This document shows, piece by piece, positions 1 to 10,875 of a stretch of DNA of 64,000 nt. Source of the stretch: Amylostereum areolatum. Taxonomy: Eukaryota; Basidiomycota; Agaricomycetes; Russulales; Stereaceae. The stretch is taken from the NCBI GenBank assembly GCA_012932865.1, contig SAXG01000002.1, positions 248,001-312,000 of the forward strand. The letters are read 5' to 3'. The first letter of the stretch is position 1. Each line of letters starts with the position of its first letter. Under the pieces are notes generated by a model, which saw nothing but the letters and a program-made list of their open reading frames with translations, was not told the origin of the DNA and searched no databases. The position numbers and the translations under genes are program-made.

Positions 1-2921
1 ATAGCGCCGAGCGCGGACGGTGCGCGGTCAAGCTCAACGTCGGGAGCGGTGGATTCGGGGATGACTATCATAACATTCTCGTCAAGGTTATGCGACGGAG
101 GTAAAGGATGCTCACGAGGCAAAGCAGCTTGTGGTGGGGTCTTCACAGTATGCTCAGCTTGGGATCCTGTAAGGCGCATGGACTTCCGACTTGGACCTTC
201 TATCTTGTCCGGCGAAGGAAGCAATAAAGTGTGCTCTGGTTGATATATGATTGCAAGGTACCAATGCAGACTGTTTTCCGGAAGGTCAAAGAGTGACAAC
301 ACACGAAGATGGGCGAGACGCACTGCTCATTGATCGGTACTATAATGAATCTCTTTTGGAATATGTCGATCTTGGAAGTCCACTTGCGCACGCTCTTGTA
401 CCCTTCTTCAAGACTAGAATAGTTTCTGGGTCAGCATGTGCCAATCTAGAACTAAGGACCGTACTTCTTTATTGCATATTTCTTGTAGAAGAAAGAGCTG
501 AAAACATGGACTTGGTCCGCAAGTCCAGGATCGGATTCACGGAGCTCATCCAGCCAGAGTCTGTGTTGAGGTCAGAGAAAGCTTTAACGGACATCGTCAA
601 GGTCACGCACTTCAACCCGAACTCTATAAGAGTATCGTTGAGGAACTCCCCTGGCCTCAGTCGTGCGATGTCTCCATTTGTGATGTTCACGGCGCCCTTT
701 CCAGTTGGAGGGTACACCAAAACCCTGCATGCATAGTTCAGTCAGAGTAGATCAAATGGAAAACCCGAGTAAGGCATACACTTCGTCCCCATCAGGTACA
801 ACGATAGGTGATAAATCTTCAGGCGTTGAATACGCATCGGGAGCCGATTTCCTCCCCGAACGGCGTAGCGGTGGACCAAACCGTGGGCTGTGGAAGACAT
901 TGAAAAAAGTTACTCGGGAGGTGTAGGGGAAGCCACGAACGTGGAAGCCCTGGATTTCGTTTGTCGCCTGGATCCTAACTCAGATGAATCTACCGAAGAC
1001 CTCCGGCCAGAACTTTCCGCCATTCCATCATGCGAGTTTTTGGACCACTGGAACTCCGCAGCGTCAGCCGCGTTGGTTGTCATTTCCCAAACCCTATCTG
1101 GCGCTGTTCTGCATATAGAAATGACAATCAACAAACAAGAAGGGGCGTTATTACGGTGACTTACAGGGGCAGAACTTCGCGTTGTCGTGCGCACCCAGCA
1201 ATATGATCAGCGAGAGCTTTATAAACCTCATCGTCCCAATCTCTATGTTTTAGGTCGAATTTTAGCGTGATTTCCTTCCTGCGTCCTGCTGGATACTGCT
1301 CAGATATTATAATCAAGAACGACAATAACACGCTCACATGCGCATAGGTGCTCCACCATGGGACCGTCGCAAAACGATTCGTCAGATACAACCATCTGAA
1401 TAAGTGGATGATTTCGCGGAGACTAGAAGATGGTTCAGAACTGCAGAGAGTTGAGGGATTCGAAATAGGCACCTTTCGATCAGCATGCTTGACCATAGTA
1501 AAGGAGGTACCCTTGATTAGCTTTACGTTCAAAACATCGAGAGAATTCGGGCTGTTCGTGTGGTGCACCAGTGTAAGTCTACTCTTGCTCTTATGCAACC
1601 GAAGTTTAGACTGCGCGCCGTCTTCCTCTCGTTTCAAGTGGAGGCCGACGCCCCATGCGCAAAGTGGCAAATCGATAACCACTGAATCTGTAACTGGCAG
1701 GTTCTTCCGCCCACCGCGGGTGAAGTCGGAAGGACCAGTGGCAATATCGTCGTAGGGCGTGGGTGCATGCACGTCTGGTGAACCGTTTGTGACTTTGGAG
1801 AATTTTAACGGTTTCTATTCAAAATTGATGAGTACCTATGCTGCCACGAGAGAGAAAGCAAGAACGTACCCTCGCTGGAACCCCATTCTTGGATCTCATG
1901 GAGTTTTTGACGCCAGGGAGTAGCCGTACCGGCACAGCTCGAGCTGAGGCGGATGGCGCAGGCTGATTCTTAGCCTCATAACGCTTTGTCATTGCCTTCA
2001 CCCGTCCTTCAGTGTTCGCGTATGGTATACTGCGTGAAGGCCCAGTGCCCGGCGGAGGACAAATCGGGTCGACGCCATCCTCCTCGGATGCTGATCTCGT
2101 AGTCTCTTGCCTGCGCGTAAATCCTTGCTCCTGTGCGCGATCCAGTTGAGAAAACACGCGTTTAGTATTAGGACCGTCTTTGACGGTCAAAGTACCCTGC
2201 CGGGCAAAGGGATCCGAGGTTTCTTGCACCTCGTCGGAATTGAAAGTATAGTCAGGAATTTCGGGAGATGCGGCTCGCATGATATCGAGCGGGTCTCGTG
2301 AGGAGAGATGATCATCGTCGGACGATATTACGATGCTTGCTGGAGGGGGCGAGCGGGAGTGTGAGGGTCTACAAGAGTATCAATAGTCTGGAAGGGGAGA
2401 AATAAAATATAGCGTACTTGGGAAAGTGCTTTGACACCATTCCTTGAGAGGTATCGGGTTTGTGACGCTTCGCTGGACGTGTGTCGGGCAGGTGGTAGGT
2501 TTGCATGGGAACAGGAACTCGGCCTGCATTGACATTTCCCGCTCGACCATGTGGGGTCTTGGGCACACTATCCTTGTTCGGTTTCGTGAGATTACTCGAG
2601 AGTCGGCCAGCAAAGGGGTTGAGCGATTTGCCAGGAGTATGGTGGTCCAGTCGCGGAGGATTGTTTGACGGGATTTGCTGCCTCCAAACATCGGTCAGAG
2701 CTCCCGACCAGAGCAGAGGAACTCACAATTCGTGTAGGTTTCTGCCTCCATACACCCCTAAGTATGCGTGTGCAGTATGAGGTTTTGTTCAAGGCGTATA
2801 CACAGGCGACGTACCGTGAGGTCCCTGAAGCATCTCTAAGATTGGGAGAGGGCACTATGCCTGCGGCTGCCGCATGCAGCCCTGCGATGCCCTCCCGGTC
2901 ATTTCTCGAGATCGTGCCCAT
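1..2921 (-). CDS. ULP2: ULP2-like SUMO-specific cysteine protease (C48), 3' end outside window
   Basis: Removes SUMO from conjugates in the nucleus. The ATG at 2921 is the first after an in-frame stop. I can chain at least eight short-intron exons. The N-terminal part is low-complexity with a basic PAKRHK patch, then a likely SUMO-interacting motif (IVISSDDD, near 2320). A middle domain follows (PYDDIATGPSDFTRGG at ~1770 to KHRDWDDEVYKALADH at ~1220). The C48 catalytic domain begins with the hallmark PGEFLNDTLIEFGLK (~620-670), continues through LWLDELRESDPGLADQ and HVFSSFFYKKY after an intron, and reaches the catalytic histidine in HWYLAIIYQPE (~255). The catalytic Asp and Cys lie beyond base 1. 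A long insert after the His block (AEHTVKTPPQ..., ~1-200) fits ULP2/SENP6-7 rather than ULP1. No frame break was seen. The family is certain; the ULP2 subtype is inferred. Confidence 0.88.
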
Positions 2922-3162
2922 TGTCGCGGTAATACCATGCGCTCTATGTATGGTACGGGCGTTTCTGGCTCCAGCAGAGCGGTCGACCTAAGAGAGGCGA
3001 AATGAAACGCGTGAAAAAATGGGTTGTACAGACGGGGCAAGGTGTGGCTTGTGGGCACCGCGACGCGCTAAATCGGCGGCACCGGAAAGGAAGGTGTCAA
3101 GCGCCCGATTTGTTCACTCGAGCCTCAAGGCTACGCTATTGTCGCTCATAGGCTCAAAACAT

Positions 3163-4743
3163 CTACAAATACATCTGTCGTTCTAGCAGTCTGTAAAAGT
3201 CCGCGACTAGATAAAGGCTACCCGCCAAAACCACCAGCCCCAAATTTCCTTTCTGTTCGATTTGTTCCGCACTCCAACTTAAAGCCTGGCGAAGATGGTC
3301 TTCTTGTGCAGCTTCCTCCTCAGGAGGGTTCCAGAAAACAGCATCTTGACTGAGTGTATGCACAGCCTTCCGAAGGTCCACTGACGGGACGGGTCGGACC
3401 CAAGGCATACCCTCTACGGGGGTAAAGCGCAAGCCAGCAACACTAACAGTCGCTTGTGATCCTGCTGGTATCGTAAAGGAAAGGAGGGAGGATAGCGTTT
3501 GGATAGGCGTCTTCGGTGGAGAATGGGAGAGCGCAAGGACGAACGCCAGGTGGATCCTTGGCCGTATAGGAGTATGAAGGAGTTGGGAGATGAAGGCCGC
3601 AAGGGTAGATGCGGACGCTGGATTGTGAGCACCATCCGCAAGGACGGTCAGAGTCCCATCCGAGGGAAGATCGCGTCCCTTGTCAAGGTGTAGTTTGTCT
3701 AAAGGGACCTTGTGGAAGGAGAGTCGCCCGCGCCATCTCGTGGACTTGACACCCGAGACAACGATTTCAGGAGTAATAATATCACTACGAGTAAACCGAA
3801 CACGGGATGGATGGGTAAGGAGGGTGTTGATAATCTCGATCGCTGTACCGAGGTTATCCAGTTGGTGTTCACCAGGAAGAGGCAATTGCGCTTGCAAGGG
3901 AGCCGCAAAGCACGACATTTCCAACGTTATTGACTGGGGAGGGAGCTCCCAAAATGACTGATCTTGCTTCCTTGAGTATTGTCCATCGATGATTTGGTCC
4001 CATTCGCGATGCGCAGGAGTCTTGGCTTGGACAAGATCTGCTCCGACTTGCGCAAGAACGTCCTTCACCACGCTGAGCACTTCCCCATGCTTTTGCGGAC
4101 CCAAAACAAACGGCCGTCCCTTCCGTGCGATCGCCGCCTTCTCCTTCGCGATCTTCTCCACCGTGTCCCCGAGAAACGCTTGGTGATCAAGATCGACCGC
4201 CGTCAACGCCGACACGAGTACGCATTCGTCCGGAATCGCGTTCGTCGCGTCGAGGCGGCCGCCTAAACCGACCTCAAGCACGGCTACGTCCACTTGCGCG
4301 CGTTGAAAGACGTAGAGCGCCGTGCAGGTAAGCAGCTCGAAGCTGGTAACATGGGTGCCATGCTCCGCGTCCGCACGCATAACCTCCTCGCGGGCAGATG
4401 CGTAATCGAGTTCATCCAACGGCAATCCGTCCAGGGAAATGCTGTCACGAACCGAGACAAGATGTGGGCTGTTGAAACGACCAACGGATAGTCCACCTGT
4501 GTGGATGATTGAAGAGACGAGTGCGGAAGTACTGCCTTTGCCATTGGTTCCTGCTATGTGGATTGTGGGACGATCGTAAGTCGGAAGATGCGCCAGCAGG
4601 ATCTTTATGCGATCAAGAGAAAGGTCGATAGACATTGTAAATGATAGTGAGGCGCCTGGAGAGACTTTATGCACCTGTTTAGTACGATGTGGTAGCGGAT
4701 AACTTTGAAGCTTGTGCCAATCGCGCGCTGGTTCAACGTTCAT
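3163..4743 (-). CDS. FOL3: Dihydrofolate synthase / folylpolyglutamate synthase (FOL3-type)
   Basis: Mur-ligase-family enzyme that adds glutamate to dihydropteroate, and possibly to folates, using ATP. The reading frame is uninterrupted, 526 codons, with no introns, which is unusual among its neighbours. Visible motifs are the P-loop GTNGKGST, the substrate loop FNSPHLVSVRDSI, EVGLGGRLDATN with the metal-binding region, DLDHQAFLGDTVEKIAKEK, and the C-terminal-domain signature LADGAHNPAS. Family similarity begins at the internal Met of MSIDLSLDRIKILL (4635), so the first 36 codons may be 5'UTR or a short targeting extension. Both ATGs have A at -3, so I cannot choose between them. The mature length of ~490 aa is slightly longer than yeast Fol3. 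Confidence 0.92.
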   Translation of the reverse strand: MNVEPARDWHKLQSYPLPHRTKQVHKVSPGASLSFTMSIDLSLDRIKILLAHLPTYDRPTIHIAGTNGKGSTSALVSSIIHTGGLSVGRFNSPHLVSVRDSISLDGLPLDELDYASAREEVMRADAEHGTHVTSFELLTCTALYVFQRAQVDVAVLEVGLGGRLDATNAIPDECVLVSALTAVDLDHQAFLGDTVEKIAKEKAAIARKGRPFVLGPQKHGEVLSVVKDVLAQVGADLVQAKTPAHREWDQIIDGQYSRKQDQSFWELPPQSITLEMSCFAAPLQAQLPLPGEHQLDNLGTAIEIINTLLTHPSRVRFTRSDIITPEIVVSGVKSTRWRGRLSFHKVPLDKLHLDKGRDLPSDGTLTVLADGAHNPASASTLAAFISQLLHTPIRPRIHLAFVLALSHSPPKTPIQTLSSLLSFTIPAGSQATVSVAGLRFTPVEGMPWVRPVPSVDLRKAVHTLSQDAVFWNPPEEEAAQEDHLRQALSWSAEQIEQKGNLGLVVLAGSLYLVADFYRLLERQMYL

Positions 4744-5280
4744 CGTGAGCGGGATTTAGTATCCACATTTGTACGCCACCCGCCCACAGTAGTCCTAGCT
4801 CGACATCGGACTATAAGATGACGGGGGGGTAACAGTAACAGGTCCTTGGTCGAATTCGTTGGAAGGCGTCGAGGATGACGGTTTCAATCGAATGAGGCCT
4901 CTCACGTTGACAACTCAGGCTCCCAAGCCATACTCGGGACTGATAAATGCGATACAGAGCGAGAAACTACTCTACAGAAAGAGAGTCGGGCTTCATGTCC
5001 ACATAGTAAAACTGCACAACGTAACACAACAAAAGCTAGAATCAGAAAAGAGAACTAAACGGCGTAATAAATCGGGCGTCGCGGAGGGGAGGGGAATAAG
5101 GTGGTGATCCTAGTGGTCCATTATCAATGGGCGGTAACATGGAGAAGGCGTGCTGGCTGTCGTAGAATAGCATCGTAAGGTGGGGTTTTGGGACATCGCT
5201 GGTATCGTGAGGAGTGGCGCTCAGATGAGTCCGATAGGGTTAATGTACAGGAGCAAACACGAAGGCAACAGTGCACATAA
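4744..5280. other. Intergenic: FOL3 promoter plus KRE6-like 3' flank
   Basis: Tandem minus-strand genes flank this stretch. It should hold the polyadenylation region of the upstream glucan-synthesis gene and the promoter of the folate gene. Short open frames here have no recognisable product. I see no repeat or RNA gene. Confidence 0.6.
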
Positions 5281-7714
5281 TCAGCAGCCATCGTGCTTGG
5301 AGTTACGCGGGAAGGTATATCCCGCTTGTGCCCATGTGGTCAGATTTGCATTAGTGTACGCGTTGATGTGGCTGGAGTAAAGAAATGGTGATGAGGAGGG
5401 ACCCGATAACGGTGGGGAGGAACTCATACTTCTGGATGTACTCGGAAGTAGGGATAGTTAGGTGGATCGCACGTCACGCCGTTCTTGACATCAGAGCGTT
5501 GATAAACGCGTACATAGTCGATGTACATGGAGCTGGGAAAGACAAGATGCTGGAAGTCTTGCTGCTGGAAGGAGGCTGTACGAATAATCAATCAAGAGAT
5601 CGAAACTGCCAAAGTCATAGTACTCACGAGCCATACCAAAATTCAGGATGAGGTACTGTGATAATTGTCAGGGAAGAAGATCCACATGAAAAATGGGAGC
5701 ACGAACCATGGGCTCCTCGGGAATAAGGCGACTGCTAATCCCAGATATACTGTCCCCTTGCATCGTCGAACTATCGGCCTTCCATGTCTTCTGTCCACCG
5801 GAATACCATTGGACGTAGCCGTCTTCGCGGTTGTCCGGGTCTGACCACCACTCATAGCCATACGGCGCATAGGCGTTTCCCCCATAGTCAGTGTTGTCTA
5901 GATACGTCTGCGCCGAAATAGCCTGTTGAAAGGTGCCTCCGCGATAGGTGTTGAGGAAAGTAAGATCTGTGTTCTCGATGGATTGAATGGCCGAAGTGTT
6001 GTCCCATGCATACTGGTAGTTGAAAGGTGCAGCTTGAATTGACTGAGATGCCTCGCCACGGAATATACTCGTGTCGATACGCGCCTCGATGGCATCAATT
6101 TCGGGGGCGCCGCGACCCACACTGACGCTGGGCCCAGGGTGGTCGGATCCCGGGCAGGTGCACGCGGAAAGACGCTGACCGGGCATAAAAGAAAGCGGAC
6201 CACCGTTTAGACCACCAGTGGCGACCGCAGTGGGAGTTCCGTCCGGGTTGGTCTGGTTGGGGAATGTGCCAATATCGCACGCAGTGTATGTATAGGGCCA
6301 TGTGCCTATACGCAGTGAGCGTGCGTAAGATGTCAGGTCACAGCAGTTAGAAGTGCTCTACATGCCTTCAGTAGTCGCGCCAAATCCTGCCTTACCCTGT
6401 GATACGAGACGTCAGCTTATGAGCATCACCAAGTAACCAAGAGTAGATCTCACGAGGTTGCCCATGGACCAGGCCGCTGTGAGATTTGTAAACATCCATC
6501 GGCAATTATGACGGGAGAAGCGCGCACCTGGCCAAAAGCCTGGCGCCGATGCACTCCCCGGGAGACTAATAGACACTTCCACAATTCCAGTCGTGAAGCA
6601 GAACTTGTTCCATGATGTTAACATAGCTAAGATTCGACGATGTCAGGTTTTGCGATCGGAGCGAACGAGTTGCCACGCACCGCTCTGGAAATTGAGGTCG
6701 TGCGTGTTTTGCTCCGACATAGTAAGCACAAGTTTCCCATCCTTCGTCACGGCAGCCTATTTATATGTGAGTGTGAGAGCGTGTGTAGCGCTGGCAGTTA
6801 GACTTCACCTGAGGATTGTACCACTCGATATCACCCGTTGGCCTGTGATGAGCTCAGAAAGGTTTCCAACATCGTATAGATGCCACACGCACCAGTAATG
6901 GAAATCCTGAGCCTCCCAGAAGGGATCATCTCCTGGCCAGAATGTGCGTCCGTCTTGATTGAATTCATCGCTGAATATCAGGTTGTACTTCTTTCCATCC
7001 GAGCCTGTCTTGGTGTAGAACTGCGAGTCCGTGTCTTTGTCAATAAGCGATGGCACGTTGATATCAGGAATCTGTCCGGTTCCATTGGCGCCTCCAAAGT
7101 TGGAACCGAGGGACTGGATGGAACCCTTGGTGTAGAAAGCGATGATAGGGTATCCGGCGAATAAGGTGAGGAGACCGACGACAAGAATGACGAGAGCAGA
7201 AACGTTGGCCCAACCTCGACCGGAGAAGAGGGTGAAGTGGCGATCAAGGGCAGCGTCTAAGCGTGGATCGGGGTTGTGTAGGGCATCGTCGAGATCGGGG
7301 TCCTTGGTGTCCCATATGAAGGGGGGAACGGTCGCAGTGGTTGTATGAGGAGTACGTTTGTCGCCAGCGACAGAAGTGTCTGAAGGGGCACTGAAACGAG
7401 AAGCGGCATACACGCCATTCCCGCCCGATGCTGTGTTGTGCTACAAAGAAAGTTGCTCTAGGACGAGAGATGGAATGAGAAAAGTAAGAGCTCACCGCAT
7501 AAGGACCATAACCACCGCCGATGGACCCTGTGGCGACACCCTGTGCCATGTCGTGCCGTGGTTGGGTCATGGGAGCGTTGCTGCCGGTGGAAGGAGAGCG
7601 TTGGTTTCTGCCGGTGGATGTTCGTCTATAGGTAGACGCTCCTTGAGGGCTCTGTGGTACGGCGTAGTAGTTTGACGGGTTCGGCGGGGGTATGCGTCGA
7701 GACGAATAGGCCAT
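5281..7714 (-). CDS. SKN1: KRE6/SKN1 beta-1,6-glucan synthesis protein (GH16-like type II membrane protein)
   Basis: Golgi/ER-type membrane protein needed for beta-1,6-glucan and wall assembly. The ATG at 7714 is preferred over the upstream GTG frame. Order: Ser/Pro/Gly-rich cytosolic tail of ~140 aa, one transmembrane helix (NVSALVILVVGLLTLFAGYP), then the SKN1 luminal domain with YNLIFSDEFNQDGRTF, HYWPTGDIEWYNPQ, GFWPAAWSMGNL and the GH16-type acidic signature PEIDAIEARI (E-x-D-xx-E). Around nine introns of ~50-60 nt are needed. One of them (6365-6306) uses a GC donor. Near the C-terminus the frame shifts by +1 at the GGG of 5451-5453 (plus strand): CDPPNYP is in one frame and the expected continuation TSEYIQ in the next, followed by a normal intron and NAYTNANLTTW before the stop at 5281. 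Without correction the protein ends a few residues after the break. Confidence 0.9.
6306..6365 (-). other. GC-AG intron in the KRE6/SKN1 gene
   Basis: The exon ends ...ACT GAA G and the intron begins gcatgt and ends gcgtatag; the next exon resumes GC ACA TGG. Only this junction restores the conserved ATTEGTWPYTY. The nearby GT (gtagag) would break the frame. Seen in sequence; splicing is inferred. Confidence 0.7.
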
Positions 7715-8255
7715 CGGGGCTGCACGCACGAGGTAGGGGAATGAACGCCGTGAGCTCAGGCTGCCTTAGACCGTAGTTCCACTTCGGTTCCTTCGCACGC
7801 GCGTCTGATCACGTGGCCAAACCCTTCGGCTGTCGCGACGTTTCTTCTCAACTACTTTCTTTCCTCTGACAACTTTAGAGATCAATGGACCCAACCAACT
7901 TCGCTGAAAGGCCATCGGCTATTTGGAAAGCATCCAGGTTCATTTCTTCGAGACGCCCTCATGGAATGCGGTGCCCCGAAACCCATTCACAGCATCGTGA
8001 TGTGAGGCCGTGCACCCACCACATTCTAAAGCGCCCCAGGCGCCTGGTCGTCGTCATCCTACCACTGGACCGTACCAAATGCGCATGCGCGACCAACATG
8101 TGCGGGAAAATACAAATTCAACTTCTACATTACTTGGTATATCCTGCCAGAACTAAGTACTAATCCATTTCCTTACACACTCTAGTTATAAACAATGTTC
8201 CATCACATCCGTCCTCATATTCATAGCCGGTCTAACACCGCCCCTTGGGGTCGTG
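7715..8255. other. Intergenic: promoter of KRE6-like gene and 3' flank of methyltransferase
   Basis: No convincing coding exon in either orientation. The region lies 5' of the KRE6-like ATG and 3' of the methyltransferase stop. No repeats were noted. Confidence 0.6.
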
Positions 8256-9412
8256 TCACAGTCGAGTGACCGACCATTCCTGGCATTGAAACGGTTTCGT
8301 GTTCCCCGGCCATGTTTCGAAGTAATCAGGTCCTCCAGGCTCTGTAACCAGTCTTGTCTTAACCTCGACGATTCCTTCCCCGAACACGTCCTCCCACATC
8401 TCCTTCCAACTCTCCGGAGAGTGGCAAAACATAGACCATCCCGTATTCGTGGGGACGAAAAGCCCCTTCTCTGGCAGCGCACCTTGCACGCCGAATAGCA
8501 TCGATCCTGGCTCGGGGGAGAGGAGGCCCGCAAGTGCTTCGGCGATGTGTCGTTGCCCGGCCTCGTCGAAGAGATGCATAAACTTGCCCATGAACACCGC
8601 AGATACATGGCCGCGGAGGGGATTGAGCGAGATGACCTCGTTCAAAGCCGGAGGCTGCCCCTCTGGGGAAGTTCCTTTCGATAACGGGGGACAAATGTCA
8701 AGGAACGCTCGATCGAAAACGTCGCCCTCGATGAAGGGGACTGGGAACGAGGATGGTGTAGACTTGAAGAGTACGTGTCCCTGCTCCCAAAGACCTGTAT
8801 CTCGGTTGGATTACGTTCATGGAGGAACAGGAATAAATGTTTGCTTACCTCCACGGAGGTCTGTAGCAAGGCACGACCCGATGGGATAACCGTCCACGAC
8901 GGCTTTCCGGACATCGCTTCCGACTATCAGCGAGCGAAACATGTATGGGTAAGCTATCTGTTCGCATACCCCCTATATGATATAAGACGCACATGCACAT
9001 CCCAGGTCGACGAAGATTGGATTCTGCCTCTCCTGGCCCAGCTTCAGAAAGTCAGGGTACGCGGGTAAGCGCGAAATCCTAATTCTGTAAGTCCGGTGAC
9101 ATTTATTGTGAGCGAATGTTCGTTGATATCACCAGTAAACATGACACTCACCTAGTAAAGCCAAAGATGCGGATGCAGGGATAGGGAAAGATCTAGGAGG
9201 AAAGATAAATTATGTCTCTAAATCATCTGTGCGGACAAGCGTACCGCAAACGCCTTTTCCTGTACATCAATAATATGACGTTCCAAGTCTTCGTCTCCGT
9301 CAATCTGCGTGGTCGTCTTGAAGAATGCACGTTCATCGCTGTCGAGCGTGAGGAACTTGGCGATCAAGGGGATATCCCAGCCCTTTGGGGCAACATAGGA
9401 CATGTCGGTCAT
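8256..9412 (-). CDS. SAM-dependent methyltransferase of a basidiomycete-expanded family
   Basis: Small class I methyltransferase of a family often found in several copies in mushroom genomes; the substrate is unknown. The ATG at 9412 begins MTDMSYVAPKGWDIP. Five introns are needed: exon 1 9412-9245, exon 2 9192-9152, exon 3 from 9084. The SAM-binding motif I reads IFVDLGCAFGSDVRK across a splice site, followed by CLATDLRGGLWEQGH (acidic loop), FPVPFIEGDVFD, HVSAVFMGKFMHLFDE and the C-terminal FCHSPESWKEMW and EWSVTRL just before the stop. It is about 280 aa, the usual length, with no frame break. In related genomes such copies often sit near secondary-metabolite or lifestyle genes; here the next gene is a GMC oxidoreductase 1.5 kb away, so a functional link is only a guess. 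Confidence 0.85.
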
Positions 9413-9959
9413 GGCTTCGGCGATGTGTGGTAGTGAGTTTGGGAGGGAAAAAGAATGCTGTTGGCCTCGAGACGTGTGCGCGTTTATATTCCAACGGGAA
9501 GACCTCGTGTGAGACTAGTGACCGCCGATCTAACGCTAGGCACGTAGATCAGCTTTACACGATAAGTACGAGTTGAACATACGCGATTACGCACGAGGCC
9601 GCGGGCGTTGCTTTCCGCCCAGCGCAAATGACCAAAATGACCATTATATACGGAGAGCCTTGTACTAGTACATGGCAAAATTGACAAGGAAGCGAGAACA
9701 TTCTCGCCCCGCAATGTATATTATGGACTTCTGCCGTGATGCTGGGCCCACGTTGGCGGCGGTCGCAATGCCAGAATGTCGTCAACTGGCGGAGATTAAC
9801 TAAAACGGCACGACGAGATCAAACTTTACTGACTTTCGGGGTCTCCGGCAAGGGCATGGCGCCGTCTGGTTGCCGCCTGGTGAATCGATTTTTGAAGATC
9901 TGCCAGTTGAGAAGGACCTAAACTAAGAATGAAAGGGATATCCTCATTCTACCCGACTT

Positions 9960-9981
9960 GACCGGTGACCGGTGACCGGTC
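9960..9981. repeat. Three tandem GACCGGT units (overlapping ACCGGT palindromes)
   Basis: Three perfect 7-bp copies, each containing the 6-bp palindrome ACCGGT spaced 7 bp apart. The head-to-tail palindromes look like a compact protein-binding array between two divergent genes. No function is established. Confidence 0.7.
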
Positions 9982-10588
9982 AGGCCTCAGGTTAATGGGT
10001 AAGGACAGCACTTACTTACGGAGAGCCCTGGTTTATGTCGAGAAGGGGCGACACCAGTACCAGGTATCCGTCCAGGGGGACAGAACCATGATGAGATGAG
10101 GGGTCATCAACGTTCGTTCAAACAATCTGGCGTTGGTCTGGCGGATGACTGGCAGCACTTGAGAGCTTACATAAATTAGCGGCGTCTGCAGTTGTGCAAA
10201 CCGAGGGGGGGACTAAGCTGCTACACGCTACGACCGTGTTCGTCCAAATCCGCTGGTGCGAGGGCGCAAGTCGCACAGATTGTCGGTGTTGATCCGCTGA
10301 AAATATAGTTCGACTCAACAAGTCGGCGCGTCGGAGCGACGGAGGCCCAGCAGATTGGCCCTCGCCAGCTGATCCGGCTCCGCTTGCACGCGACACACAG
10401 CTCGAGGCTCGAGCAAGAACATCCACCGTCTCACAAGTAACGCCGAATGCACCGATATCGACTCACGAGCGTATGTACATCACGAACGAAGATTTGCCAT
10501 AGGTCCCGTTTTCACCGCGCAGACAATTCAGGACCCAAGATCACCCATCCACCTCTCCCCCTCAAATAATGACACGAAAACCCTTCGA

Positions 10589-10770
10589 CCAATTGGTCAT
10601 CGCGGGCCTGCCGCCTCACTAGTACGAGATCGGATCCAAGGGGTTCAACTTTTCATTCATCAAGTCCTGGCGATCAGTGGACCTGAACAGTCCATGTTGT
10701 GTTGCCTGGGAGCTCCTGTTGCCCTTCCGATGCCGGTGTCCGACTGGTGCAACACATTTCATTTAAATAC
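10589..10770 (+). promoter_or_regulatory. Putative core promoter elements of the GMC gene (CCAATTGG and ATTTAAATAC)
   Basis: A CCAAT box inside an 8-bp palindrome at 10589-10596 and a TATA-like ATTTAAATAC at 10761-10770 lie ~280 and ~105 bp upstream of the GMC start codon, followed by a pyrimidine-rich stretch. Spacing fits a fungal promoter; this is inference from sequence only. Confidence 0.4.
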
Positions 10771-10875
10771 CGCCTCGTCCATCCTCTCCATCACCCACCC
10801 TTCGCTCTTTTCGTCACCACTTTCTTGTGCTGTTTCGTCAGTGGGTTTCCGTTATTTAACATAATATAGTCAGCG

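Larger units (their letters stand above)
9413..10875. other. Long intergenic region upstream of the GMC oxidoreductase
   Basis: About 1.46 kb between two genes transcribed away from each other. Open frames on either strand lack recognisable content. It contains the GACCGGT triplet repeat, a CCAATTGG palindrome and an AT-rich box close to the GMC gene, each listed separately. Confidence 0.6.

Noticed and set aside
251..736. 161-codon plus-strand open frame
   Set aside because: Antisense shadow of the C48 protease exons, whose motifs are unmistakable on the minus strand.
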